A DNA stretch of 26,207 bases, from positions 1 through 26,207 of the IMG/VR virus record IMGVR_UViG_3300044641_006998, one strand, 5' to 3'. Of this stretch, positions 1 to 7,895 are shown in pieces (within the stretch, counting starts at the first letter, position 1; every line of letters begins with the position of its first letter). The notes under the pieces were generated by a model. The model had not been told where the DNA came from and made no database searches. It was given only the letters and a program-made list of their open reading frames with translations. The translations under genes and the position numbers were made by a program. The DNA is from a virus.

Positions 1-27
1 CTGGTTGCCGCATATTTCTAAAAAAAC

Positions 28-612
28 GTGAGTAACAAAAAGACACCCCGGAAACCTCAGGCGCGCCGGCCGCGGGTGGAGGAAAAGCCGGTTGGACCAC
101 CAAGTCCGAACCGGGATGGATCTGGCCGGTTAATCCTGGCCTACATCGCGGCTGAAATGGGCGTGAACGTGTCCACGGTTAGCCGATGGGCGATGCAGGG
201 AATGCCGCGCGATTCGGTGGAGAGTGCGCGAGCATGGAAAGCTGCGAAGGCGGCCGAGTCGGCTGAGATTAGCGCGCACGGGCCCCCGAACATTGCCGCG
301 GCGCGTTTGGAAAAAATCCGGGCGGAAACCGAGCGCATCAAATTTCGTCTGCTGGTCGATCGAAACCAGTTTTTGCCGGTCGATCAGATCCGAGAGGAGG
401 CGACAACGATTGGCAGCGTGCTGGTGGCGGAGTTGTCCGCGCTGGCAAACGACTTGCCCGGGCACCTTGCCGGGCTTACAGAAATCCAAATCCGGGACCG
501 GTTGCTAGTGCGACTTGATTCCCTTATCGAAAAAATCCGTGGTCAATTGGAATCTCTCCTCGATGTCAGACAACACGATGACCCCGAGGAAGTGCCGCGC
601 CCCAGTCCTTGA
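28..612 (+). CDS. Terminase small subunit, Nu1-like
   Basis: A 194-residue protein directly upstream of the large terminase. It would bind the packaging start site on the phage genome and load the large subunit. Residues about 36-60 form a helix-turn-helix-like segment with an N-terminal core IAAEMGVNVSTVSRW, as in the Nu1/winged-helix family. Residues about 90-185 are predicted helical and charged, suited to oligomerisation and contact with the large subunit. The start is a GTG at 28 without a Shine-Dalgarno; no in-frame ATG precedes the HTH. A stop codon at 19-21 could end an upstream gene, of which only six codons would lie in the window. The 3' end overlaps the large subunit start by about 50 bp. 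The family is inferred from motif and position. Confidence 0.8.
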   Translation: MSNKKTPRKPQARRPRVEEKPVGPPSPNRDGSGRLILAYIAAEMGVNVSTVSRWAMQGMPRDSVESARAWKAAKAAESAEISAHGPPNIAAARLEKIRAETERIKFRLLVDRNQFLPVDQIREEATTIGSVLVAELSALANDLPGHLAGLTEIQIRDRLLVRLDSLIEKIRGQLESLLDVRQHDDPEEVPRPSP

Positions 613-2323
613 CGGGTTCCTTTCCGGGTTCCAGTCGCGTTTTCGGGGGGACCCCCTTGACTGGCTCGAGGCAAACGTGACGCTGCCGCACTCGGCGCGC
701 GCGACATTGTTTGACCGAGCGGTCACCCCCTGGCTCAACGAGATCATTCAGACGTTTACCGCGGGGGCGCACCGCCAGATTGCGATCCGCGCCCCGGTGG
801 GCGGGGGTAAAACGACGCTTCTCGAGCTGCTGGTGGCGTACGTGGTGGCGGAAGCCCCGGGCGGCATGCTGCTAGTGGGCCAGAGTGACGACATGGCCAA
901 GGATTTTGCCGAAACGCGGTTGCTCCCGGTGCTGCAGGGGTGCAAAAAAACCGCGGCGCTGTTTCCGCGGGACCGGCATCAAAAACGTAAGACCAGCATC
1001 CTATTTCCGCACATGCCGTTGTTCATTGCAGGCGCGAACCTTTCCAGCCTGCAGGAAAAGTCCATGCGGTACGTGTGGTGTGACGAGCTGTGGAGGTGGC
1101 GCCCCGGCATGATTGGCGAGGCGCAGCGGCGCACGCACGACCGTTGGAACTCGGTCGTGATTGGCGTGTCGCAAGGGTGGGACGACACGCATGAGGCCGA
1201 AGCTTTTTTTGAGGCCGGGGAACTACGGTGCTGGGGGACCGTGTGCGCAGGCTGCGGTGTGTGGCACCGGCTGGTGTGGTCGAACATCAAATGGGAAGAC
1301 GCTACGCTCGATGACGGCACGCCCGACTGGGAGCGGCTGGCAAATTCGGCGCGCCATGAGTGCCCGGAGTGCGGGCACGTCACGCGCGACACCGCGCAGG
1401 AGCGGCGCGCGATGGCCACCGCGGGGCGTTACGAGCGGATGCCGAGCAACGGGCTATCGGGGCGCGTGTCGTTTCACTACAGCGCGATGGGCGTGTATTG
1501 GATCCCGTGGGGCACGCTTGTTGTGGAATGGATTAAGGCGCAGATACTGAAAAAATCTGGGGACCTGTCTGCGCTGCGACAGTTTGTCCAAAAGCGTTTA
1601 GCGGAGGTTTGGAAACAGGAAAACGACGCGCCGCCGGTGGAGTTGCGGGGAGCGGATTACCTCAAATCTGATTTGATCGATGGGCAGCGAATCGAGGGAG
1701 AAGTGCGCCGGTTTTTGACGATCGACCGGCAGCAAGATCACTGGTGGGTGCTGTGTCGGGCATGGCGCGCCGACGGGTCAAGCCGGTTGATTTGGGAAGG
1801 GAAAGTGCTGACGATTGAAAGCATCCGCGACACGCAGGAGCGTTTAAAAGTGGAAGACTACTGCGTTTTTCAGGACGCCGGGTACAGCACGGGCAACGTT
1901 TACGATGAGTGTGGGCAGCACGGTTGGAACGCGATGATGGGCCGCGGGGATGACTTCTTTTGGATCGGCACCGGACGCCGGCGACATCAACGGGCGTTTT
2001 CCGAACCGCGGCCGGTGCGGTCTCCGCGGGGCCACACTTGTAAACTGATCAACTGGGCAAACGAGCCGATCAAGGATCAGCTTGTCCGGTTGCGCGCGCA
2101 GGGGGCGCCCCTGTGGGAGCATCCGCGGGACGTGTCTATCGATTGGACGTCGCACATGAACTCCGAGGTGAAGCGGGACACCGTAGACCGCGTCACAAAG
2201 CAGGTGAAGCAAAGGTATGTGCTGGTAAAACGGCACAACCACCTTTGGGATTGCGAGGCAATGCAGCTGGTCGCTGCGGCGTATTTCCGAATTCTCGGCC
2301 AGATTGACAACCGGGACGAGTGA
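563..2323 (+). CDS. Terminase large subunit, GpA family
   Basis: The ATP-driven DNA packaging motor with C-terminal nuclease, 586 residues from the chosen ATG. Walker A is visible around residues 77-85 (APVGGGKTT) and a Walker B-like strand at 170-175 (YVWCDE). Four cysteines at about 228, 231, 267 and 270 (two CxxC pairs) form a zinc-ribbon-like element, as often seen in GpA-type terminases. The nuclease half begins near a conserved-looking FLTIDRQQDHWW segment, whose Asp is a metal-ligand candidate. The frame stays open upstream to a TTG at 515, but ATG 563 is preferred because it gives the shorter overlap with the small subunit; ATG 578 is also possible. The overlap implies translational coupling. 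Confidence 0.93.
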   Translation: MSDNTMTPRKCRAPVLDGFLSGFQSRFRGDPLDWLEANVTLPHSARATLFDRAVTPWLNEIIQTFTAGAHRQIAIRAPVGGGKTTLLELLVAYVVAEAPGGMLLVGQSDDMAKDFAETRLLPVLQGCKKTAALFPRDRHQKRKTSILFPHMPLFIAGANLSSLQEKSMRYVWCDELWRWRPGMIGEAQRRTHDRWNSVVIGVSQGWDDTHEAEAFFEAGELRCWGTVCAGCGVWHRLVWSNIKWEDATLDDGTPDWERLANSARHECPECGHVTRDTAQERRAMATAGRYERMPSNGLSGRVSFHYSAMGVYWIPWGTLVVEWIKAQILKKSGDLSALRQFVQKRLAEVWKQENDAPPVELRGADYLKSDLIDGQRIEGEVRRFLTIDRQQDHWWVLCRAWRADGSSRLIWEGKVLTIESIRDTQERLKVEDYCVFQDAGYSTGNVYDECGQHGWNAMMGRGDDFFWIGTGRRRHQRAFSEPRPVRSPRGHTCKLINWANEPIKDQLVRLRAQGAPLWEHPRDVSIDWTSHMNSEVKRDTVDRVTKQVKQRYVLVKRHNHLWDCEAMQLVAAAYFRILGQIDNRDE

Positions 2324-2342
2324 TTGACATGCGGCGGATTAC

Positions 2343-2609
2343 GTGGACGCCGCAACTTCTGTGATTCTTAACGTGTTTCTCCAGCAGGACGTGGCGCTTT
2401 TGCGCAACCTGCGCGACTCAACTTTCGACGCGGTAAGCGCAGGCGAAGGCACGCTAATTTCCAGCACGGTCAACGGATCGAGCTTTTCATTTTCCGCGCC
2501 GGGGATGCTTTCCAAGCTGCAAATTTTAGCGATGGCGCAGCTCGCCCTTGACCACAAAGCGCGCGGCATCTGTCGGCCGGTGACCCGCACGCAGGCAATG
2601 TTCAACTGA
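2343..2609 (+). CDS. Head-tail joining protein, gpW-like
   Basis: An 88-residue protein between the large terminase and the portal, exactly where lambda carries gpW. gpW-family proteins bind below the portal during head completion. Here an N-terminal helical part with LRNLRDSTFDAVSAGEG is followed by a short beta hairpin (STVNGSSFSFSAPG) and a C-terminal helix, which is the gpW layout of helix, hairpin and helix. The start is uncertain: GTG at 2343 follows a weak GGCGGA, and in-frame GTGs at 2361 and 2373 are alternatives. It ends one base before the portal ATG. The gpW call rests on position, size and pattern rather than on strong identity. Confidence 0.6.
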   Translation: MDAATSVILNVFLQQDVALLRNLRDSTFDAVSAGEGTLISSTVNGSSFSFSAPGMLSKLQILAMAQLALDHKARGICRPVTRTQAMFN

Positions 2610-2610
2610 T

Positions 2611-4086
2611 ATGGTCCGCAACTTTTTGCAACGCATCAAAGCCAGTCTTGGGTTTGCCACTGGCGGGCCTAACCAACTGCGGCTGGCAAACGGCGGGTAC
2701 TGGGCGCAGAGGCCCCTGCTAGGCAACTACGCGCAACCGCTCGACAAAAATATCGACGTGAGCGAGTGGCGGACGATCGTCAACGCGTCTCAGAAACTGT
2801 TCTGGAATTTTGGGCCCGCGCAGGGTGCCCTGCAGGAGAAAAGCACGTACGTGGTCGGGCGCTCCTGGCTGCCGCGGTTTGAGGGCGAGGACAAAGAGTG
2901 GGGCCGCGCGGCGACTGACTGGCTCGTGTCGCAGTTTTACGGAGTGTCGCATGTTAACGGGATGGATTTCCAGACGGCGCTTTACCTCGACAGTCTTTCG
3001 GTAGACCGCGACGGGGATGTCTTTTGTTTGTACACTGAAGCGCGCGACGGGTACCCGCAGTTCCAACAAATCCCTTGGCACGCGATTGGCAGCCGCGACA
3101 ACAAACCAACGGTGGAAGCCGGGGCATTTCGCGGGTACCGGCAGCACAACGGGGTCATCGTTAACGAGTACGGGCGGCCTATTGGGTTTCGCGTGTTGGG
3201 GCGCACGCCGGAAGAAGACCGGGACATTAGCGCACGCAACATGGATTTCCTCCGCGAGCCGGTGGCCCCGGACCAGACGCGAGGGCTGCCTGCGTTTACG
3301 AGCGCAATCCTCGATTTGCGCGACCTGATGACAATGCAGGATTACGTGCGCCAAGCCGCAAAACTGGCAGCGGCGATTGGATTGATCGAACACAACGAAC
3401 TCGGCGTTGCGGATATGTCGGATCCGGTGATGCAGTTGCAACGGCCGGGCCCGACGCAGCAGGGGCTGGTCGGCGAAGAAATCTTCGGCGGCACCGTGCG
3501 CTATTTCCGCGCCAACAGCGGCGCAAAACTGGAACAGTTGAAGAGCGAAGTGCCAAGCGAAGCAACAAACAGCTTGATGGAGCGACTTCTACGCAACGCC
3601 CTGCACGGTGCCGGGCTTCCGTATGAGTTTTTTTGGGACGCGTCAAAACTTGGGGGCGCCAGCGTCCGCGCAATGGTGGCAAAAGTAAACCGCACCGTGC
3701 AGGACCGGCAGGACCTTTTGCGCCCCGCCGCGCGCCGGCGTGTCGGCTACGCGGTCAGCAAAGCGATCAAGCTGGGCATACTGCCTCCCTACCGCGGCGC
3801 GGACCTAGGCGGAAGCCTCAAGTGGGGCTTTACCACGCCCCCAACGGTTACCGTCGACGCAGGCTATGCCAACGCCGATGCCCGGGAGGCGTACAAACTG
3901 GGCATGCGCACACTCACCGAGATTTTGGCCGAGGGCGGCCGCACGCTGACCGACCATTTGGACGAACGTGAGCGCGAAGAAATCGAAATCCGCACACGCA
4001 TGGAACGCAGCGGGCTGCCGGAATCGGCGTTTCGCGTGATTCCCGGCGTGCAGCCCGCCCCAGTTCAAATCGATCCAGCATTATGA
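2611..4086 (+). CDS. Portal protein, lambda gpB family
   Basis: A 491-residue portal of the lambda gpB (Phage_portal_2) type, forming the dodecameric ring at the head vertex through which DNA enters and leaves. Recognisable features are the early aromatic/Asn-rich region with RTIVNASQKLFWNFGPAQGA, the central block with DLRDLMTMQDYVRQAAKLAA, and the late KVNRTVQDRQDLL segment. All have the usual spacing, and the length suits the family. The C-terminus is proline-rich (GVQPAPVQIDP). The gene starts one base after the gpW-like gene and overlaps the protease start by four bases (ATGA), so it belongs to the packaging/head operon. Confidence 0.9.
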   Translation: MVRNFLQRIKASLGFATGGPNQLRLANGGYWAQRPLLGNYAQPLDKNIDVSEWRTIVNASQKLFWNFGPAQGALQEKSTYVVGRSWLPRFEGEDKEWGRAATDWLVSQFYGVSHVNGMDFQTALYLDSLSVDRDGDVFCLYTEARDGYPQFQQIPWHAIGSRDNKPTVEAGAFRGYRQHNGVIVNEYGRPIGFRVLGRTPEEDRDISARNMDFLREPVAPDQTRGLPAFTSAILDLRDLMTMQDYVRQAAKLAAAIGLIEHNELGVADMSDPVMQLQRPGPTQQGLVGEEIFGGTVRYFRANSGAKLEQLKSEVPSEATNSLMERLLRNALHGAGLPYEFFWDASKLGGASVRAMVAKVNRTVQDRQDLLRPAARRRVGYAVSKAIKLGILPPYRGADLGGSLKWGFTTPPTVTVDAGYANADAREAYKLGMRTLTEILAEGGRTLTDHLDEREREEIEIRTRMERSGLPESAFRVIPGVQPAPVQIDPAL

Positions 4087-4895
4087 GGTTCCAACGCGTT
4101 TTTGAGCAGGTCTTTTTCCGCCCGTGGTTTATTACCGCCGAAGGGCACGCTGCGGTGGCGCGCGTGGTGAAAAATGCAATGGTGCGCGCTGACGGCATGC
4201 CGGGCGCGGAAATGTTTGCCAACCCGCGCGAGGAAATGGAAATCCTGCCGTCGGGGATCGCGAAAATCCATGTCTGCGGCGTACTCGGCAAAGGGCTGTC
4301 GATGATCGAAAAAAGCTGCGGGAACAGCGACTACGAAGACATCGCCGATGAAATTGAAAGCGCGGTGGAAGAGGGAGCACGCGGGATTTTTTTAGAAATT
4401 TCGTCACCGGGCGGAACCGTTGTTGGCAACGCGGAAATTGCCGAGGCCGTGCAGGCATGCCCGATTCCGGTCCTTGCGTTTTCCGATGACCTCGCATGCA
4501 GCGCGGCCTACAACATTGCCGTCAGCGCTGACTGGGCTTTTGGTACGCCGTCGTCCACCTGGGGCAGCATCGGCACGATCATCCCGTGGATCGATCAATC
4601 GGCGATGTGGGCCGCGGAGGGCATGGACTGGCAACCGATCACAAACGCCGAGGGCGACCTCAAAGCCGCCATGCACGGGCCCTCCCTGACACCGGACCAG
4701 AGGGCATCACTGGAGCAGTACGTGCAGGATGCCTTTGAGCAATTTCGCGGCAACGTCCTCCGCCGTCGGCTAGTGAGCGCGGACGCAATGCGTGGGCAGG
4801 CGTTCCTTGCGCCGCGCGCGCTGGCCAACAACCTGATCGACAAAATCGCGTTGGAAGATGAAGCAATGGCATTTCTTGAAACGCAGCTTAGTTGA
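4083..4895 (+). CDS. S49 family head maturation protease, lambda gpC-like
   Basis: A 270-residue serine protease of the SppA/S49 clan, the type that in lambda-like phages trims head proteins and scaffold during procapsid maturation. The oxyanion-side motif is LEISSPGGTVVGN. The nucleophile is Ser140 in ACSAAY, followed by the SSTWGSIGTI strand. Lys194 in GDLKAAM is the likely general base; the Ser-Lys gap of 54 matches bacterial SppA enzymes. It is much shorter than lambda gpC, and no C-terminal scaffold extension is seen, so the scaffold is probably a separate gene, perhaps the next one. Start ATG 4083 is coupled to the portal stop. Confidence 0.88.
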   Translation: MRFQRVFEQVFFRPWFITAEGHAAVARVVKNAMVRADGMPGAEMFANPREEMEILPSGIAKIHVCGVLGKGLSMIEKSCGNSDYEDIADEIESAVEEGARGIFLEISSPGGTVVGNAEIAEAVQACPIPVLAFSDDLACSAAYNIAVSADWAFGTPSSTWGSIGTIIPWIDQSAMWAAEGMDWQPITNAEGDLKAAMHGPSLTPDQRASLEQYVQDAFEQFRGNVLRRRLVSADAMRGQAFLAPRALANNLIDKIALEDEAMAFLETQLS

Positions 4896-4913
4896 CAGCC
4901 CGAAAAGGGCACG

Positions 4914-5306
4914 ATGATCGAAGGCCCTAAAACGATTACCGAGGCGCTGACCGCGCTGCGGTCTATGCAGGAAGAAAATGTCCGCCTTGCCGCGGATTTG
5001 GCCGCAGCCACCGCGCTGCTAAACGAGCAGACCGGCCGCGCCGAAAGCATCGAAGCGCAACGCGTGGAGCTTTTGGACGCGGTGACAGCTCTTGAGGCGC
5101 GCAACGCCGAATTGAGCCAAGCAGCGCAGGCTGCCGAAATGCGCGTGACCGAGGCGATGGCAGCGATTGGCGTTCCGCCTGTAGCTGTCGCGTCCGAACC
5201 GATGCAGCAGCGCACACAAAAGGACCTTTGGGCCGAATACAACGCCCTTCCCGTCGAAGCACGAAACGCTTTTTACCTCAAGCATCGCGACACACTCCGC
5301 AACTAA
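4914..5306 (+). CDS. Coiled-coil protein, candidate scaffold
   Basis: A 130-residue protein between protease and major capsid gene. Residues about 8-85 form a long acidic coiled coil (heptads through ENVRLAADLAAATALLNEQ). A Pro/Val/Ala linker follows at about 88-98, then a C-terminal helical segment LWAEYNALPVEARNAFYLKH with a basic end. That layout fits a scaffolding protein whose C-terminal helix contacts the coat, and it sits where lambda carries the scaffold and decoration genes. No decoration-protein beta fold is apparent. An AAAGGG lies six to eight bases before ATG 4914. The scaffold role is inference from position and architecture; a small head accessory protein is the alternative. 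Confidence 0.5.
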   Translation: MIEGPKTITEALTALRSMQEENVRLAADLAAATALLNEQTGRAESIEAQRVELLDAVTALEARNAELSQAAQAAEMRVTEAMAAIGVPPVAVASEPMQQRTQKDLWAEYNALPVEARNAFYLKHRDTLRN

Positions 5307-5326
5307 CACCCAACTAACCAAACCCC

Positions 5327-6211
5327 ATGGCCACCAATACCATCGCCGGAGTCAACCTCGCGGCTATTGCTCAAGAAAGCCTCCCATACGCGGCGTCCGT
5401 GTTTGCTCCGCTCGGCGCGTTCACGACAGATTTTTCGGCAGATATCGCTGCAAACGGCGCTTCCGTTACAACCCGTATTCCCACTCGCCCCACCGCGGTT
5501 GACCTGTCTAGCGGGTACACGCAACAAGACACGGCGATGACGGCGAAGACCATCACGCTCAACCAGTTCCCGGGTTTTGTGTGGGGCTTTAACGACCTTG
5601 AGCGCAGCAAAAGCGCGATCAACCTTAACGACTTGTTCATCCGCCCCGCGCTGGAAGCCGTTGGGCAAGCGGTATTTGACTACATCTGGAACCTCGTCGT
5701 TGTTGGAAACTTTGCCACGTCAACAACGATTACAGCGGCTAACTTCGATCGCGATGACCTCGCCGATATCGCCGCCACGTTGACCGCCACTAAAAAAGCG
5801 CCCAAATCCGGCCGCAGTTTGTTGGTCAACCCAACTTACTACGCGTCGCTGGTCAAAACGTTGAACAGCGCAGAAATCCCCGGCATCACGGCCCAAAAAA
5901 CCGAGGGAGTTGTCCCTCGCGTTGCCGGGTTTGACGTGTATGAGACGGACCTTGCCGACGCGAACGCCGCTAATTTACAGGGGTTTGCGGCGCACAAGTC
6001 TTCTCTGATTGTTGCGGCGCGCAGCGTCGACAGCACCGGGTTTGCCGAGTCCGGCGGTGAGATTGCCGACGTAGTTGTTCCCGGCCTTAATCTGCCGCTC
6101 CAGTGGCGCCGTTGGTACAACCAGGACGAGGGCGTTTTAAAGTACTCCCTTAGCGTCCTTTACGGAGCGTCCGCTGGCACTGACACCGGCGTCCGCATCG
6201 TCAGCGCCTAG
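5327..6211 (+). CDS. Major capsid protein
   Basis: A 294-residue protein in the invariant coat position after the protease and coiled-coil genes, with the composition of an HK97-fold coat protein: Ala/Thr-rich, a basic loop with TTRIPTRPTAVDLSSGY, a long spine-type helix around INLNDLFIRPALEAVGQAVF, and beta strands of the P-domain type at VAGFDVYETD and DVVVPGLNLPLQWRRW. It should form the icosahedral shell. No obvious propeptide delta domain is seen; the coding part begins almost directly with the coat. There is no Shine-Dalgarno before ATG 5327, which is odd for a highly expressed gene. A strong terminator follows its stop codon. Confidence 0.85.
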   Translation: MATNTIAGVNLAAIAQESLPYAASVFAPLGAFTTDFSADIAANGASVTTRIPTRPTAVDLSSGYTQQDTAMTAKTITLNQFPGFVWGFNDLERSKSAINLNDLFIRPALEAVGQAVFDYIWNLVVVGNFATSTTITAANFDRDDLADIAATLTATKKAPKSGRSLLVNPTYYASLVKTLNSAEIPGITAQKTEGVVPRVAGFDVYETDLADANAANLQGFAAHKSSLIVAARSVDSTGFAESGGEIADVVVPGLNLPLQWRRWYNQDEGVLKYSLSVLYGASAGTDTGVRIVSA

Positions 6212-6229
6212 TTGTTTGTTGATGTGTTT

Positions 6230-6268
6230 CACCGCCGAGGGCCTCAAATCCTCGGCGGTGTTTTTTTT
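6230..6268 (+). terminator. Rho-independent terminator after the capsid gene
   Basis: A perfect 11-bp GC-rich stem (CACCGCCGAGG at 6230-6240 with CCTCGGCGGTG at 6250-6260), a 9-nt loop and eight uninterrupted Ts at 6261-6268. It lies 19 bases after the capsid stop codon and would attenuate or end the head-gene transcript. No convincing promoter was found between it and the next gene, so partial read-through is likely. Confidence 0.92.
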
Positions 6269-6307
6269 GATGCAACGCGTCGCGATTGTCGTAAGTTCCG
6301 GCTTGAA

Positions 6308-6526
6308 ATGACGAAACTTGCAATCGTAACGCACCGGACGGGCCTGCGGCCTGATGTTGTTTTCCACGGTCCGCCAGATGAAGCCGTGCGCTTTTACAAA
6401 GACTTTTCAACGCCCGGCGAAGTGTGTCTGTTTGTCTGCCGCAGCGCAGAGCGGACAAAAAAGCTGAAAGCTGCGGCACCAGACGCAGAAGCAACAGCGC
6501 CTCGGGCGCGCAAACGAGTGTTGTAA
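6308..6526 (+). CDS. Small protein after capsid, FI-like position
   Basis: A 72-residue protein beginning at ATG 6308. The frame is open further upstream to 6212, but that stretch contains the terminator, so the longer reading is rejected. The N-terminal half has short beta-like segments (LAIVTHRTGLRPDVVFHG and GEVCLFVCR, with two cysteines), and the C-terminus is basic and Ala/Pro-rich. Its stop overlaps the next ATG (TAATG), so translation is coupled. The location between coat and head-closure genes matches lambda FI. No family is recognised and the function is unassigned. Confidence 0.6.
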   Translation: MTKLAIVTHRTGLRPDVVFHGPPDEAVRFYKDFSTPGEVCLFVCRSAERTKKLKAAAPDAEATAPRARKRVL

Positions 6527-6825
6527 TGGGATTCCACGAAATCAACGCCCGCGCTGTGACGGACGCAATCGCCTACATGGGCCAATCGTTCACATTTCGC
6601 GGCACCGTTTATCGTGCGATCATCAACGAATTGGAAACGGACCCGGACCTCGACATCGGCGGCAACCGAGCCAACTACGTGATGGCGGTTTACGTCCGCA
6701 AAACGGGGTTTCCAGCGCCAGCCGTTGGCGAGCTGGTGACGGTTAACGGCACCGCGCTACGCATCGCGACGATCCAGTCGGACGTGATTTCCTACACGCT
6801 CAACCTGGAGCACCCAACGCAATGA
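6526..6825 (+). CDS. Head-tail connector, gpFII-like
   Basis: A 99-residue protein starting at ATG 6526 inside the TAATG junction with the preceding gene. The body looks like a small beta barrel: FRGTVYRAIINE, YVMAVYVRKTGF, then a VGELVTVNGTALRIATIQ segment typical of head-closure proteins of the gpFII type, which seal the portal/gpW neck and receive the tail. It ends in a four-base overlap with the next gene. The assignment rests on the VNG turn motif, size and place in the gene order. Confidence 0.6.
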   Translation: MGFHEINARAVTDAIAYMGQSFTFRGTVYRAIINELETDPDLDIGGNRANYVMAVYVRKTGFPAPAVGELVTVNGTALRIATIQSDVISYTLNLEHPTQ

Positions 6826-7202
6826 TCGATCAGTTTTTAGTGACGGCAATCGGCGACGCGTTGGCCACCGAGTTTCCGGCAATGTACATCGGCCGACAGC
6901 ACACGGCCGATGAAATGCAGTTGCCGGCAATACTGCTAAAAATTGAAGCCGAGAGCGTGCTTGGCAGCCCGTTGTACCGGGGGACACTCGAGGTTGCGCT
7001 AGTTGCCGCCAGCAGCGACACAACGACCGCGCAGCAAGCTGTATGGGCGCAAGAGATCGACACGGTGATTCGCGAGCTGGAAATCTCAACGGATACGGTT
7101 GCGCTTTTTGGCGTTGTCGCGACCAGCACGCAGCCAAGCGTCAACAACAACCAATTTGTCACGACGATGAACTACACCGTCGGCTTCGGGCCGCCGGCTT
7201 GA
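6822..7202 (+). CDS. Tail terminator candidate, gpU-like
   Basis: A 126-residue protein coupled to the upstream gene by ATGA. The pattern of an N-terminal helix (IDQFLVTAIGDALATEF), central beta strands (LPAILLKIEAES, GTLEVALVAAS), a second helix (AVWAQEIDTVIRELEIS) and a C-terminal strand (QFVTTMNYTVGF) is that of gpU-type tail terminator proteins. These form a hexamer that caps the completed tail tube before joining to the head. The place between head closure and tail tube genes agrees. No single diagnostic residue motif can be cited, so confidence is moderate. Confidence 0.6.
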   Translation: MIDQFLVTAIGDALATEFPAMYIGRQHTADEMQLPAILLKIEAESVLGSPLYRGTLEVALVAASSDTTTAQQAVWAQEIDTVIRELEISTDTVALFGVVATSTQPSVNNNQFVTTMNYTVGFGPPA

Positions 7203-7219
7203 CAACCCGCAAAAAACGT

Positions 7220-7528
7220 ATGCCCGCATCATTTGGAGTAACCGACACTTTTAGCGGCACGGCCCCATCCGGTGGCTGGATGCAGGAATCTTCCGAGGAA
7301 CAAAGCGTCGAAGTCGCGACGATTAAAAACGAGGTCGGAGCAACTGTTGTTGCACAGCCGAAAGGCGTGGTGACCACGCGTGTCACAATCCGCAGCAAGG
7401 GCGATGTTTCTATCGGATCGACGCCGAGCATCGGCTCTTTTTCCGGGTTCAAGGTGACCAGCGCAAAAATTTCCGAATCAAACGACGATTTCCGAACCGC
7501 GGAAATTACCGCGACCAAGTACGAATAA
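7220..7528 (+). CDS. Small tail protein, tube-like, paralogue 1
   Basis: A 102-residue all-beta-looking protein starting at ATG 7220 (an upstream extension of the frame overlaps the gpU-like gene and is rejected). It aligns over its whole length with the next gene: a shared FG(V/I) start, an acidic ESSEEQSVEV / YESEEK segment, a (T/F)T(I/V)R strand, an (F)K(V/I) strand with VTSAK / ITSVK, and the NDDF motif near the C-terminus. Its position after the terminator gene and before the chaperones suits a tail tube subunit or tube-associated protein. It is short for a classical gpV-type tube protein, so the role is inferred. Confidence 0.5.
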   Translation: MPASFGVTDTFSGTAPSGGWMQESSEEQSVEVATIKNEVGATVVAQPKGVVTTRVTIRSKGDVSIGSTPSIGSFSGFKVTSAKISESNDDFRTAEITATKYE

Positions 7529-7541
7529 AGAGGACCACATC

Positions 7542-7856
7542 ATGCCAAGCGCAAACGGTTTTGGAATCTCAGCCCTAACGGGGACGCTTATTGAGTCCGT
7601 TGAAATTTCGTACGAGTCGGAAGAAAAGATGCTCATGGACCGACTCGGCGAATTTAGCGAGGCGCGGTTGATCGACACAACAACGACATTTACCGTGCGC
7701 GGTTCCGGAGAACCTACCGTCACCATTGGCGGCACATCCGGCGCCCCGACTGGAGCTGACGGAAAAATCGTTATCACCAGCGTAAAAAGAACGCAGGTAA
7801 ATGACGACTTTGAAAAGTTCGAGTACTCCGGCACCGCATACCCGAGCGCAGACTAA
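7542..7856 (+). CDS. Small tail protein, tube-like, paralogue 2
   Basis: A 104-residue homologue of the preceding product, sharing the VNDDF/SNDDF motif, the FTVR/VTIR strand and the same overall layout, with a Gly-rich turn GGTSGAPTGADGK that the first copy carries in a different form. An AGAGGA Shine-Dalgarno about eight bases before ATG 7542 is one of the better ribosome sites in the structural region, which suggests strong expression. Two adjacent similar genes suggest an ancient tandem duplication, with the products forming either alternating rings or two different tail parts. Which is the major tube subunit cannot be told. Confidence 0.5.
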   Translation: MPSANGFGISALTGTLIESVEISYESEEKMLMDRLGEFSEARLIDTTTTFTVRGSGEPTVTIGGTSGAPTGADGKIVITSVKRTQVNDDFEKFEYSGTAYPSAD

Positions 7857-7895
7857 CGCACACGCCCGCGGCGGGCAGAGCCGACAAAATTTGAA

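Noticed and set aside
2329-2364. ATG at 2329 starting an 11-codon frame upstream of the gpW-like gene
   Set aside because: It ends in TGA after 11 codons and is not in the frame of the following gene. A leader peptide cannot be supported.
6212-6307. N-terminal extension of the 72-residue protein up to a TTG at 6212
   Set aside because: The added codons lie within the intrinsic terminator hairpin and T-run; ATG 6308 is a normal start.
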